A stretch of DNA of 64,000 bases from positions 28,555,710 to 28,619,709 of the forward strand of contig JAJLRJ010000009.1 of NCBI GenBank assembly GCA_024195265.1, in the 5' to 3' direction. A model generated the notes under the pieces. The model searched no databases. It saw only the letters and a list, made by a program, of their open reading frames with translations, and was not told the DNA's origin. A program made the translations under genes and the position numbers. Shown here piece by piece: positions 40,934 through 55,600 of this stretch. This DNA is from Dendrophyllia cribrosa. Taxonomy: Eukaryota; Cnidaria; Anthozoa; Scleractinia; Dendrophylliidae. Positions within the stretch are counted from its first letter, which is position 1. Each line of letters starts with the position of its first letter.

Positions 40934-41083
40934 ATAGGTGGTTTTCATGTTACGTCATCGCCGCCATGCTGGTGGACATAAACAATAGTTCTCTCATTTA
41001 TCTCCTTTTGTTCGTCCACCAGCATTTGTTCGTTTCACTATTGTTATCTATGTCTCTAGAGATTGATTGCAAACCACCTATAC
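40934..41083. mobile_element. MITE-like foldback element
   Basis: The outer inverted ends 'ataggtggttt' and 'aaaccacctat' enclose an inner inverted pair 'atgctggtggac' / 'gtccaccagcat'. It is about 150 bp and non-coding. Confidence 0.5.
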
Positions 41084-44042
41084 CTAGGAAATTGGCCCTG
41101 TATTCTGTAGTTACATATGATGCCCGATTTAGGGTGTTAGCTCTATTGTACATTGTACACATTCATTGTATTAGGTAAAATTATGTATTCTAATATATTC
41201 TATGGTATTGTATTCTATTGTATTGTCGTTCTTTTGTGCTCTAATATTCTATTGTTTTAACAAAAGAATAAGTGTTACCCCTAAATCGCGCATGGTATAT
41301 GTAGTTATGCCTTTATGGTGCTCAACATAAATATAACTTCATTTATAGAGCACCGCAGTCTTCAAGAGTAAATCAATGGATAGAATAGATTTACGTGCGA
41401 ATAAAATTTACGTGCATGAAAATATTTGATCCTTGCGCGTCCAAACAGACGCTAGTTACTAGCTAGTAGCTTGCCAGCTATTGCTATCGCGTCCCTCGAA
41501 TTTGTTTTCCCTGTTGTTACAAAAACCACTTTATCATCCAGATATCTTTCCAAAAGTAAATCGAGACATGAATTCCAAGCAATAAGCAAGGCTTCAAATG
41601 TAAATCGCACAGCAAAATTATATCATTTTATTGCCTTTCAAACTACCTACGACACGAGTATTCGACCACGTGCTAAACTCGACTCAACTCTTATAAGTTT
41701 CTTACCTTGATTCTTCGCTCGAATCCGCTAGTTGCCGATCAATTTCTGACTCTTCACCACTAGACATTCCTTCATTGTCGCTTCCTTCTGTAAATATCCG
41801 TTACAAAACTTCCTCTGGACTCAAACTCGGAGATCTCTTCGCGGCCACAGCATAGCCATCTTGAATAGGGGTTTTCGCGGTTTTTCAAAATACGTCATGT
41901 AGTCAGAATCGCGAGCTGTCCAGCTCAAACTTGATCGGTGATTGGCTTAGAATGCTGTCACACTTTCTTCAAAATTTGGAGGGAATCGAATGTAACGCAA
42001 ATTTTTGCAAAAATTTTCATATTATCGTTCACCAGTGACCAATGTTATGACCTTTAAGTTCAAGCGTTAAGTTTTGCTCTTGAACATTTTGGATATCACC
42101 TGTAAGCTTACATGTAAGGTTGATCTTGAATTGTCTGCAGGCTGCACTGTTTGGTCACTAATCTTCAGGGAATTTATTTCATCTACCAACCAGACGAATT
42201 TGTCCTTTTCGTAAATGGCGGAAACTACGCCGAACGTGGAGCCGTAGGAAATAGGTAACTCTTTTTTTGGATACTCGCTGATCAAAAAGCTAGCCCGCCG
42301 TGTTGTAGGTCTGCAGGATGAATCCTAGCAAATTCGGTTGGAAATCTTTCTACTATTAAACGGGTTCATAAAACCTCATAAAATGTCAAAAGATCAATCC
42401 GGCTTGCCTCCACGGGAGTTTGTACATAATCTCATAAAGCGGCAGAGAGTGCAGCAGCGGTGAAACCGCAATGAAACCGAAAATTAAATCCGATGATAGC
42501 TATTGAGCTGGACTATGACGTCACTACATAGCAACCAGACTGAACGAATTTTTGAACTTCCGCTTATCTCTGGCTCGTTATGGCCACGAGCCAGAGGTTC
42601 TTAGCAACCAAAAAAGACCTCAGGATCCCGCTGAGATCGTGGAGTTTTACTCCACGATCTTTGCGGGAAGTCCAGCAACTTGCAGAATTCCAATGTAATA
42701 AAATCCCTTCTGGTAATCGTTTCTGTCCAACCGCAGACGTTAATTTTCGCGAGAATGTGTTATAATCCTTAAGCGTGAAAGTTCATTAATTGCTTTTTTA
42801 GATTAATATTTTTTCGCCATTCAAGGTGTTTCGGATATTTACAAGACGTTTTGTTGCGGTTTGGGAAATTGCTTTATGCGAAACTTTCTATAAAACAATT
42901 ACGGCTCTGAATAGCGAACGGATTTACAGCTGTACGAATCTACGTACGTATGACAGTGTTGTAGCGGAAATGACCCTAAATATAGGAAATGTTCTATGTC
43001 CACTCTCGAACTCTTAACGTTAGAAATATTAACTTGTTGTAGAGCGAGCGATAAGAAAGATGCAATACTTTCGATTCCTTAATTTATATCTCGCTAGAAC
43101 CCGGGTATTATAGCTCAAGCGTACGCTGAAATTTCTACAAAACAAACTTATCGTTTTGGAATTCGAAGGGCGATGCAAGCACGAGCGTACGGCACTCATA
43201 AGAGACCGTAAGAGCCCTTATTTCGCCGCGAAAACGGGTTTGACGCAAGCATAAATACAAGCGCAAACACGGATCAAAATATTTTGATTCTATGCTTGCG
43301 GAATTTTTGAACAAAATAAAGGCAGCTATTGTAGCTGTAGTACATCCCTTTGCCCGGATGATTCAAATGCTGTAGAACTTCGATTTCTCGAACCTCCACG
43401 GGAAGCGAAAATTGTTTCAAGAAATCAGCAAGTTCTAATCATCGGGGGTAAAATTACAGTAAAATTAGTCCAAGGGAAACACGTTTTGGTTCGAGTTATC
43501 GGTTTTTTTTTTTATACATCGACCCGGGGCTTGAGATATCGGGGTTTCAATGCATTTAAAAGCTCGCCGGGGCGGAGTTCCACTGTATCTCCCTTTGTTA
43601 TTGTTCCCATTCATGTGTCCAAAAGCATTTCCCAAATCCAAAATAATCATGAAAAATCAGTTGAGCTGAAATATGTAGCAATCAATTGCATATTCCGTGT
43701 TACCTCGATTCGTCCCACACAAACGAAATATACGACTCGTTCAAAGCTTCTATGCCTAAGTTCAAACCTGATACTGCACAAGTTCTGATATAATTGGTCG
43801 ATTTAAGTTTTTTTCACTGAGCCATAGCCGCCTCATCATATAATTTGTTGTTCCAATTCCAATCAGTACATTAGAAACTCGACGTTTGAGCCTGGTCTTA
43901 AACATATTCACTATTATAATCTAAAAGTGAAATACTTTTCTCGCGCGCGATTGGTCTAAACACGACACGTGACGCAGCCATGCTGGGCAATATCCGGGTA
44001 GCGTTCCATGGGTAAAAATGGATATTTGTCCGCAGACAATAC
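41084..44042. other. Intergenic DNA, no gene seen
   Basis: Open frames are all under about 100 codons, without motifs or splice-linked partners. A local hairpin around 'gatcgtggagttttactcca' lies at about 42630-42660. I see nothing else that can be named. Confidence 0.45.
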
Positions 44043-44218
44043 GCCCTATTCATAAATGGCGGCCGGTTTATTATTATTTTATATTCGTGCTACTCATCCC
44101 AACTAGCCTCGTTAGCATGTGCAAAATTCAAAAGAATTTTTGCTTTAAAATGAGGCTAGTTGGCTGATTAGCATGAATATAAAAGAATAAATAAATCGGC
44201 CGCCATTTATGAATAGGG
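44043..44218. mobile_element. MITE with CCCTATTCATAAATGGCGG ends
   Basis: The left end 'ccctattcataaatggcggc' and its complement at the right enclose further inverted segments ('caactagcct'), giving a nearly complete 176-bp hairpin. Non-coding. Confidence 0.75.
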
Positions 44219-44482
44219 TCTATATCTGTTCCTTAAAGCTCACAGTTTGCCTCGAGCTTCGCTCTCGGAAAACTGTTCGCTTATCGTTACAAATAATGTC
44301 CGAGGACAAATATTCGTGTTCATTATCCAACTCCGCTCAGTGGAGTACAAATAACGCGCGATCTCACGATATTTGTTCTCCACGAGACCGGTTTAACAGG
44401 TTCTCTTTAGTCTTCTTTATTCCTCCTGACCGCGCGAAAGATTAAAAAACGATTTCAAGTCAGCTTTTCGGAAAAAGAAAAC

Positions 44483-44513
<31 letters not shown>

Positions 44514-44872
44514 AGAATGTAGCATCGCTGTACATTTTTACTCGTCATTTGTATTTTGACTCGCCCTACGGGCTCGCCAAAATACTGCAAGACTCGTAAA
44601 ACTTAATGTGTATATGGGAAATGCGAGGTTTGACTAAAACTGGTCACCAAGCAACTCAAGGAGCAACTAAATTAAGTAGGAAGCCGGCCAAAGCCTACTA
44701 TCGGGAGTAACTTGAATGCTCTTACAGAAAGGCAACGTCTAGATTCCTGGCAGCCGGGTACAGATCTCAGAATTTTAAGTGGAGGAATATTTATTGCTAA
44801 AGACAAAGAAAGAACATTCGAAACTAAGATAGCTTGGATTTTCCAAATAACATCGAAAAACGGGAGCGGATA

Positions 44873-45099
44873 AAGGTGACCTTACACGTGACGATTCGCA
44901 ACGACGAGTTTTAGTGCAACATGGGTGCGCGGACGATTTTCTTCGCAATTTTTGCGTTGCGAAGTTTTTTAATCAGTTTCAAAAACTTGCAACGCAAAAA
45001 CACGAATTTTACTCAAGTTGTTTCGTGTAACATACCTGTCGTAAATTTTGTTGCGCTAAAAATCGTCCTTGCGAATCGTCCCGTGTAACATCACCTTAA
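44873..45099. mobile_element. MITE-like element with AAGGTGA ends
   Basis: Inverted ends of about 27 bp ('cttacacgtgacgattcgca' on the left, 'gcgaatcgtcccgtgtaaca' on the right) and inner inverted repeats of 'gcaacgcaaaaa'. It is about 227 bp, non-coding. Confidence 0.65.
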
Positions 45100-46053
45100 C
45101 TAGGCATTGCCTTTTATTCCGTTTCAAACTGATCTTGTGGCGGACTGAGAAAGGGAGGAGAAGCCTCGAGTTTGGTCGGCTAACGTTCTTTACCGGCATA
45201 CTTTATGCGAGTTGAGTGGCTTGAAATGAGCTTCTGGCGAGTATTTTTTAAAAATCATTGGAAATAAATAGTCTGTTATAATATCGATCGCAGAAAATCT
45301 GATTCGGTTCGGGGTCTAGTAATAAACCATTCTACAAGCCTGCAAGAGTAGGTGCTTGGCTAAAATGTTGAAACACAAACAAATCACGAAGGCACCTTCT
45401 TAGATGGTGTAAAGATTTAATTTGCAAAACAATCTGCTCCGCAAAACATTGGCATGGGTCCATATTTTTATCGTTCATTCCCTAGCCATACCAACACCGA
45501 AAATTGGAACTCATCTGCTGTGAATTACACACGCGTGCATAACTCTTGTCACATGCGTGCTGTACGCGCGATCAAGGGTCCAATAATTATCACCTTGTTT
45601 TTGCAAAGTTCTTGTAAAATTTTAAATAAACTTACAGGCCGCTTTAAATTTGATTTTACGGTGGGTTGCAAAGTTAGCACTTGTTTAATTCGGATCTGAA
45701 ATTCATGCAAGCAAGCGATTAGAATGCATGTATAACTGGACTGTCTTGAGTGACTGGTTTTGGAGGAGATGGAACCCCTGCCCCCCTCCCCATTGCAAAA
45801 ATGCTGGGCACGCCCCTGAAACATCTTGGCTTGATAATGGCGATTTCGTAGATTGTATTCCGGGAAATCGAAAAACGTAACTGCAATGACAATTCGTTTA
45901 ACAGCTACCTACCTTTAACTTACTTTAGTATTTTAAATTTGTTTTATGAATATTGTCTGAACCATAGGTATACGGACTGACAACGATCAACAAGTGTCTT
46001 GAATTGCTGACGTCGTGTAAAATACAGACAATCGACAATTTTCAGCGTCAGTT

Positions 46054-49000
46054 ATGGACACGAGGCTTTTGGTTGCACTGGTAACCTTAATTGGAGGCTG
46101 TGTCGCAGCTTCGAGGTAGGGTTTATTTTTATTCCCTTTTCATTTATTAAGGACATTTTTCCCTAGCAGTTTTTCGCAAAACATTGAATAGCCTATAATT
46201 TCCCAAGAGAAAATCAGGTAAGAGAGTGAAAACCCGTTCCCCATGAGAATGTTTTTCAATCTAATATTAGTTTGATATCTCGTAGTTTACCAGCAAAATT
46301 GTGCTGACTGCCCATGCGTGGACATTCAATCAAAATGTCCACTTTGTATTGCTTTCGTGACTCTCAGACTATTATTGTTTGTTTTTGTTTCTGACAAATG
46401 CCAGTTCTTACCTACAATGCAATTTGATTGCTTTAGTAATATGCCATATAAAATAAAGGAGGCCGTCCCAGCTAATGTTTGTCCATATACTATTGGATTG
46501 AAACTATAAAGAAGTTTCTTTGGCTGTGGACAACCAGGATGGAAGTCAAGGATTGCAGCTTGAGAAAATTGACCAATTTTATTAAGTTGCTTATTTGTAT
46601 CCTTAGAAAGAAAAATAGTTTAAAAATTGATTATGGTCTGTTGTACCTTCAAGGTATCATTTGATATTTTTCCCTCAGTCTATAGGAGCATTTTGCGAGT
46701 AAGCACACGGTGGCATTGCCTCTTTAATGGGACACTGTCCCAGCTAAAATATCATTTTTTCATGATTATGGCCAAGAGCTTGCTTTATTATCTTAAAACA
46801 GAAAGAAAAAATCGCCAAAAGTGATGAACGAAAAGAAATATGAACCAAAAAGACAAAATAATGACTGAAAACTCAAAATTCCACCAGAATGGAAACTTTG
46901 ATTTCTTGACCGCCTCTGTCACAAAATCAAAACCGATGAACTGCAATCCACTTCCATCCTTGACATCTTGCACGTTTTCTCCAAATTATTGCTTCTGTTT
47001 TTCTCTATAGAATCTTTTTATCCCATTAAGTGGTATATTTGGCGATATAACTTGGAAATTAATGTAAGCAAAATTTCGTTATTTCGGCGGGACAGTGCCC
47101 CTTTAACCTCCAAACATTTACCGAGTTGACCTAACTTTTTTTAGAACTCAGGCATTACACAATTATGGTCACCCTGAGGGAGACATATCTACTGTTTTAG
47201 TTAAAGTGCCACTGTGTTCAAAAATATACATTTTCTGTTCTCTTCATATTTTGAAACTGAATATAAGTACTCGTTACTTACCTTGCGAAGTTTCGAGTCA
47301 AAACTCGTACGGGAAGTGCCATTATTTTAACTCTACATTTCGAATTCGGCTTGCCGCTATTACTCAATTCAAAAATGACCGATACCTAACCCTGAGAGTT
47401 GGATCGAGTTGGCCTAAAAATTTTGTGACGTCAATGACTCAACACGTGCCTTTTGGCTTTCTTGTCTGTTCCACCGAGGTCAAACGTCCGTGGCGTTTTT
47501 CGTTTTATTTAGTGGGATTTTATTAAATATTAAATGGAAATATGGGCAAGGATGTATAAAAAAAATTAGTTGACGTTATTATCTTTTAATTTTTCTTAAA
47601 ATGATGAGCTCTTTTCCGTTGAAAACTGACCAAAACTCATTGCGCCTGATCAAAATTATGTTGGCAAATGGCGCCGACAATTCTGCAGTCCACAGTTTTT
47701 AAACGCTTAGAACTTTTTTGGTAAACTTTCAAAACGTTTGGTAAATTGACAGTGTATTGGCAATATATTAAACTTTAAACAGTGAAAATGACAACCTTAA
47801 CTTTTAAGTACTTTGCTTAACTTTTGCAAATTTCTCTCGTTTGACCGCGGTTAAGTTGTCTGTAGGGAGCTTAAGCAACCACGACGGCGACGGCAGCGAG
47901 AACGGCACAAAACAATAGGTTAAATGAGCGAAAACAATGCCTCTGCACGTGCGTTTTACATTTTTGTACATTTCTTTGCCGTTCCCTACAAAACAACAAC
48001 GTCAAATATACAAATTATAGGTTTTGTGGAGAACGCGAACACACGACGGTTAATTTTCCTTTCTCCATTTGAACTGAATGCCATCCTTTCAAATTCAGCA
48101 CCTGGAGAATCCGATCACATTAGACGAACTAAACAAATTGGAAAAACTGCAAAGTAGTTTAAAACAGCGCGAATCGTATTTTCAAGTGACATTTTCTTTG
48201 GCGTTGCCGTCGTCGTTGCTTTAACTCCCTTGTGACCCGGAGGGAACCGCGTGAGTCATTGACGTCACAAATCACGTCACGTGTACCAGATCGCAAACCA
48301 GTAGAACGTGGGCTCGGATTTATGAACGGAGTAATGGCGGACGGATTTTACGTGGTTTTCGGCCAGCTATTTCTGGGCTGTGTAAGAATATATCAATCTA
48401 ATTTATAGCAATTCGCATTTGTCTAAACCTCTTATACCCCGGCCATTCACACCAACGCTTAAACATGTTTAAATGTTGTTTAGTTTAAACCAGGTTTAGA
48501 AAAATACCTCCTAACCTTCCGTATTATTTTTGGAGTGAAATCTTTACTAAAAGAAACTTTATTGACGTTATTACCATTCCAGGTAGTTTGAGTCATATAC
48601 ATTTCAAAACGTTCAAGATAGAGGCTAAAACGTAGTAAAACTAAATAACATTTAAACGTGTTTCACCGTTGGTGTGAATGGGGCATTAGATACATTTGCG
48701 TTAAAAAAACGGAAAAGAAATACAAAAATGTTCGTCTTAGTGGCACTTTAATTACAAAATAACAATACGTTCCTGTGGTTTAAGTACGAATACTGCGTAC
48801 ACTATGTATTTTAATTTGTTATAGGACAATTTCCATATCCTCTACTTTCTATGCGCAAGCTAAAACGACCTCACAAAAAATGTGTTTCCAAAGAAGCACT
48901 GATACATCCAAACAATTCATCGGCTCTCAGTGTTGCCTTAAATTTTTTTAATTTTGTACAAAATGCATGGAAGGTCAACTCTTATCGATGCGAATAAATT

Positions 49001-49589
49001 ATGGAATGCTTGTCTCCTTACAATCAGTCTTAACGCCAGAGCAATAAGCTACTATCTGATTCGTTAACATATATAATTCGTTATTTCGACTGATTTATTT
49101 CCAGCATGCCACAAGCTGAACAAAAAGTTGAGGGCCGTGAGGGCGGAATATTTATTCCAACTTCGGTTTTGTTGCCCTATATTAGCAACAATTACCCGAA
49201 GCTTTTAAAATTGGCTAAACTGTAAGTATTATTTTCGTTTATACTTAATATGCAACAAAATTATTGAATTAGAATTCGAACATACATTTATAACATAGTC
49301 CATGCTGTGTCTATCAACTATTTTTTTCAAAAAAATCAGGTATATATATATATATATATATAGACAGTTAAATTGAGAACAGAAATTTTCACAACAAAGA
49401 TTATGAGTGAAAAAGTGCCTCAGCCTCAACTTTTTCACTCATAATCTTTGTTGTGAAAATTTCTGTTGTCAATTTAACTGTCTATGTATATATTTCAGAA
49501 ATCGCTGTGAATCGCCTTCCTAACGAGAATAGGTTGGTGATCCAAAGATTATGAGGCAATTAGTTGTCCATATCTCCCTTCCCACACTA

Positions 49590-49665
<76 letters not shown>

Positions 49666-52600
49666 TATATATAGCTGAATTTTTAAAAACATGGCCGATG
49701 AAATGATTACAGCAATTTGACTACAACTAGGCCAAACAAGGGTTTTTATAAGCCCGATCAGCCCGAAAATCACAGAGAAGAGAGAGAAGAGGCCAGGGAA
49801 AGGGAAAGGGAGCAAGAGCGAGAAAAAACAGACGAGCAACAGTCTTTAGTCTTTATATTGTGGAGTTTTTGAACGACAAAAAACCCAAGGCCAAACACTC
49901 ACATACGCTTACTTAGGGCGACGTGGTTTTCAAAACTTCAGCTAGATGGGGGAATTAATTGTTGTTCCAGGAACGTATAGTGCGGTACACAAGTAAAAAG
50001 TAAAAACAGAACTTGATAACAAAGTATTGAAACTTTCCCATATGAAATTGTAAGTTGGAAAAGTTGGGATCCAGAATATGCGATTCTAACCCGACCTAAG
50101 TGGCTGTGTCTTCCGTGGTTTTGTGGTAGGAGGGGTGGGGCTTAATAGAGAGGGGAGGAGAGCTTATTAAAAACTTGAATCCCAAGAGGGGGGCTTAACA
50201 GAGAGGGAGGCTTAATAGAGCGTTTAAACGTAAGCGCACAAACTATTTATTATGTACAAGTCATTATGCTGATAAGTATTAAACCTTCTTTTCAGGTATA
50301 CACTAACTCGCGAATGCGAAGTCTCCCTTCCCCAGAAGTCCAGTGCGATCTGCAGAGCCAAGAGGATTTTGGAACTTAAAAAAATGAAGGATAAATGGAA
50401 TTTGGATATTCGCTCTGTTGAACGTGTCGAGCTCGGTGTCGTTCATATTTACTACTTTTGTAGCTCCCTTTACGAGATTCTATTTTGAGGGATATCTTCA
50501 AACTGTACTTGTAAGCGACGGATCCAGAATCGTTTACAACAATTTAGTTAATAAAGTCACCGACAAGGAAATTAGCCACATGTACAACTACAAGATTCTG
50601 TCACAGTTTTTCGAGATGTCGGCGAAGCTAGGAGGGGTAAGCACATCTTTGTTTTGTCAAACCCTTTGTCCGATTTGCACGCATTTATGTTTGAAGAATA
50701 TTTCTGAAATGATCTGGAAAATATTGATAAAAAGCACTTTAAAACTGGACGTTTTACAATTGTCTACGTTTAGTGTCTAAAAATATTGGGCTTTGCTTGC
50801 GAATGCGTAGGAAAAAAAACAGTTAAGCTTATAGGTACTGTTTAGTTGAATACATGTTGTTGTTTTATTTTTTCCTCTGGTTTAAAAATTTAAAACATTA
50901 TTTTGCAAATCACTTTTTCAGATAATGGTAATGAATATAACACAAAGAAAAAGAAAAACTAAAGTAGTTTGAAAATGTCTAAACCAGAAAACATTAAACT
51001 GTAAAATACACTGATACTTCATACATTTTTCTGCCTTGATTATAGTTATAAAATACCAAGGAAAAACTGTCACTCTCATGAAGTGATACCTTGGTTATGC
51101 ATGAAAAATGATATATTATATATTATTTTATATTATTATTATATTATTCCTCGCGAAGCGAGGGCCGAAGGCCCGAAGGCCCGAGCGTAGCGAGGTTAAT
51201 AAATTTGTCGTCCCTCGGGAGCTGAGCCGCGTGAATTCGAGCGAAAAGTATATTTATATACATATATATATTTATATACTTAATGGTGTCCTGCAGTTGC
51301 CTGGCAACAAAAATTGCGACCGCTGACAATGGCGCACTCTCATGTTTATTCATGGAGGCCGTGCCGGCGGCCATTTACCCTTACTCATCAAATGTTTACT
51401 CTCGGTGAAACACAACTTATTTCTGATGCAAATGAGAAAGAACACCAAACACAACAACGCTGAATTCAACAAGTGGCTGGAAATCCTTGTCCAAGAAAAT
51501 TAACCACCGAAACTCCGCTGAACGGTGGCTTGAAATTCAGCGCGATCGGGCAACGAAGAGACAACGAGAGCATAGATAACAAAGACTTCGAACAGCCTAG
51601 GCACACATTAGAATTCTGAACGAAACCGATCAAGAGAGGCGACACCAACTGGAAGTGTTGGACAAAATGATTCTGTTTGTAGACGCAACGAGAGGCGGCA
51701 AGAATTACACGATCAGCTAAATAGTGATTTAAATACTCGTGACGAATATCTTTCATATCTGATACGGTAGGGAAAAGCAAACACTGATTACAGGAAAGGC
51801 TCAGAGAAGAAGAGCGATTAAGAAATGTAGCTCAAATCACCCGCTTTTGCAAAAAAAGAAGATTTTAAGTGCCTAAACTACTGAGAGAATAATCAAACAC
51901 TGAAAAATAATTATCTTAGTACACACTGTAATTTGATGTTTATTGATATTCTCACTAGGAATTTTTTAAATGATCAAAACTACAGATCACACAGGTGGAA
52001 ATTATTTCCCAAATATGCAACATTTACATGATGTAGCATTGTTTGTGAATGAACAGTGAGTGAAATGTGCTTTGTAAACGTATACGGTAACGTTTACAGC
52101 ATTCTTCATAAAATAGTTCAATAAGAAATAACATTCGAATGGTTTAGTAAGTAATATATCAAACACGAGGAACAGTGTTTCATCAGATTTCCAAACACCG
52201 CGAAGTGGGTGAGAAAAACGAGGCGCAGCCGAGTTTTTTTCACCCACTTCAAGGTGTTTGGAAATCTGATGAAACACTGATTCGAGTGTTTGATATAGCT
52301 TCTCAAACTGATCGTTAAATGCGGAGAAAACGAAGGAATAAAATCGCCAAAATCTATGCAAATTAAGAAACGATTTCCAAACCTCCTTCACGGTAGTGAT
52401 TTCCTTTGTGTTCTCGTCATGAATTATTAATGAGTTTGAGAAGGATAATTTCTGTTTACAATTTGGATAAAAACATTTTGTTAGAAAAAAACAATTTTAT
52501 GGTAGCAAACATGTCCAGCTAATGTGTAGCAACTGTATACATTAGGTAAACACATCAACATTATTGCTTCACATTTATTATTGGAACGGTGATCAGTATC

Positions 52601-55600
52601 TTAAATCTCCTCACAATATCAGTGTACGAGCAAGTACATAGATTATGCAAATTGAGAACCTGATCACCTTCAACATGAGTTGTCTGTGGAAATTGAATAC
52701 AAATTCACTGTAGTTATATGGCTATGTGAACTGCATTGACACCAGTAAGGAGAATGTACATCAACAAATTAATTTTGATTTCGAGAGTTTTAAAGGGGCT
52801 AACTGGTCATGAAGACCTAAGTCCTGGTCTTAATCTACGAATTCTCCATCCAGGTCTGTATACATTGCTTATGGTATTTGCAGAGAATCTGTTGCTTCAT
52901 CTTGAATATTCATGTTTTTTAATCAATTTTGTAATTCCCAAGACCTGTATCCAAAATAAAGCATTGTTACTGCTGGGAGAATCTCGTGCCACTTTCACCA
53001 TTGAGTTATTTTTTGGACAACATCACTTTTCAGCAGCAGTAACCTCCTGTGATCTCAACCATTCAAGCAAATAGATAATTGGGTTACCAATTACTTGATA
53101 CCCAATGTATAGTATATATTAAAAGATAGTAACGTCAACTATTTTATTTTTTATACAACTTCCCATATTTCCATTTAATATTAAATAAAGTCCTACTAAG
53201 TAAAACGAAAAACACCTCGGCCATTTGACCGCGGTGGACGGGGGGGGGGGGGGGGGGGGGGGGAGGGGGGAGGGGATGGGGGTGGAAAGGGGGAGAGGAA
53301 GGGCCTGAGGATCGTTTGGTACCCAGTCCCATAGCAGTTACAGCGACCCACAGCTAAACTGACCAGCACCAGCTCCCATTTATTTTATTTTAGGAAGACA
53401 GGACACAAAGTACAAGTTAAATGGAAGAGACTGGCAACGAAAATGTCTCAACTTTAATTTTGGGGCCATTGCCAGCAAGCAACCCAACTTTTCCATTTAA
53501 ATCGGAAATTCCATCTCTCCCTCCCGCATCGCTAAAATTTTGCAGTGCATCACCCCCCGAGCTTCGCGAGGTTCTGCGAGACACGCATTTCTAGTATTAT
53601 TATATATTATATTACACACACACACACATATTATTTTCTTACTAAGTCAGTCAATATGAAAATAACTTTTGTTGTTACTTTTAGGAATACGCCACGCGGC
53701 CATCCCAACACGAGGCCTTCATTGATGTCAAAACTGAATGGATTAGTGACAAGTACTTCACTCAACAGCGTCTGGCAGGAGTCAATCCTATGTCACTGAA
53801 ACGAGTGACTATTAATTCCACCGAAGGTAGGGAATCTACCAGTGCCAAGAGTCGTACAGCTGTCTAACCCCTCTCCCCCTATCTCCCTTCCAATTCACAA
53901 TTATTGCACTTGTTTGGTCAGTTGAAACGGACGAAATCAGAGTAAAGGCAAGACAAGTTTCTGCTTCACAACCAGGCCATGCATTGAGTAATACTGTAGC
54001 TCTTCCAGACCTATTTTTATTGGCCCCGATAAACCGTAGCTTCTTTTGTGTTTAGGGCTAGGGGCATTGTTTGTTTGTGTTGTTTTAGCTATTGTTTCGT
54101 CAACCAATAACTGAGCTTGTTTGGAAAGCTACAGCCTCTCCCCATTCATTTGGTTCAAATATCCCATCCCGACAATCCTAGCTAAACTTTTAGTAACATT
54201 CCGCCGAGAAGTGCACAATCTACGGCCACAAATTTTCATTTTACAGTCTAAAGTCGACAGTCCACAATCACGATTCACAATAACAATCATTACATACATT
54301 ATATATGCGCATGCCGCTTCGTTTACATTTACAGTTAACCTCGTTCCCAGGGTCTTCTCTCTTCAGCTTTCTGAAAGATGCCTGAAACCAGTAAGCTCAA
54401 CGTGGTTTGGCATATGACACTGTCTTGATTGGTGTAGTCACTGGCTGGCGCCTTTGTTTATACGACCCCTTTCTAATATACTGTGCGATTTCAGTGTCAT
54501 AACTGATAGGAAGATATAATGCCAATCTAGACCAATCAGAGTACCAAAGGAACGATAAATTAATCTAGTATAAAATAGTTTACTCTGTCAGGGTATTTTT
54601 TCATTTCGTTGTTTCATCCTTTATGCAGGAATAGGATTGGAATGGACGAAATTAATGGCAAAACTAAATACCAACTTTGACTTGAAAGCCGCTGTACAAA
54701 AGGCTTTGGGCACTAGCGACTCTTTGGATGAGGTATTTTACCTTTGTTCAGTCATTTTTCATACGAAATGATTAAAGTACTTTTTTAATACTTTTTTTTT
54801 AAATTTAGACTCACTTAACGTGTGAATCTGTATTTGTGACAACTGATTGTGACTATTTCTTGCTTGATTTTTAGGCCATTCTTCAGGGCCGAATCTACGC
54901 TCTTCGTTATGAGTTGTGTGATGACCTGCCCAGAGAACCAGACCTCACGGATAGCGATCCTCGCCGAGAAATGTGGAATACTCTCTCTCCAATTGCCCTG
55001 TTTGCATCTGCAAGCAACTTGGTTACAAATCGCAATCATCTCGTCCCCGTCGCCATCCAAATGGACTACAAACCAGGTTCAGTAAACTAAAGAATTCATC
55101 CATTTTTTACCAGCATTCAGTTAACATCTAGTAAAACCAAACTCTTTATAAGTTGAAATGCATGATGGTGTAAACGAGTTCGGCGTATGTCCAAAGACGA
55201 TTCTTACAATGGTGTCAATTTGCCCAGTTGCCAAACAGGCAGGCTCAAAGTTGCGGCTTCTAATTGGTGAAAATGCTGCCCAACAAAGGGTTAAATGAGC
55301 CTATTGTTAATTTTTTATTCGCTAATGTATTTGCAGGATTATGACACTACCGCTGTAAAAAAGAAAACAGATCAGTGCACTTCTTTTAACCTTTCGATTC
55401 TGTGCTTCTAAATGGTTAATTGCTGCTGGTATCAAAAACAACCAGTTAAAGCAACAGAATATTATTTTCTCGTCAGATTCTCCGGTTTACACTCCCGATG
55501 ATGGCGATAACTGGATGATGGCCAAACTAAATGTCCAAGTCACAGATCTTGGATATGCACAAATTGTGGAGCACCTCGCTAAGGTATAATGTTTTCCTGA

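Noticed and set aside
49549..49839. Tyr-Ile repeat protein on the minus strand
   Set aside because: It is a translation of the (TA)n microsatellite.
53144..53332. Proline-rich 62-codon frame on the minus strand
   Set aside because: It is a translation of the G-rich tract in a lipoxygenase intron.
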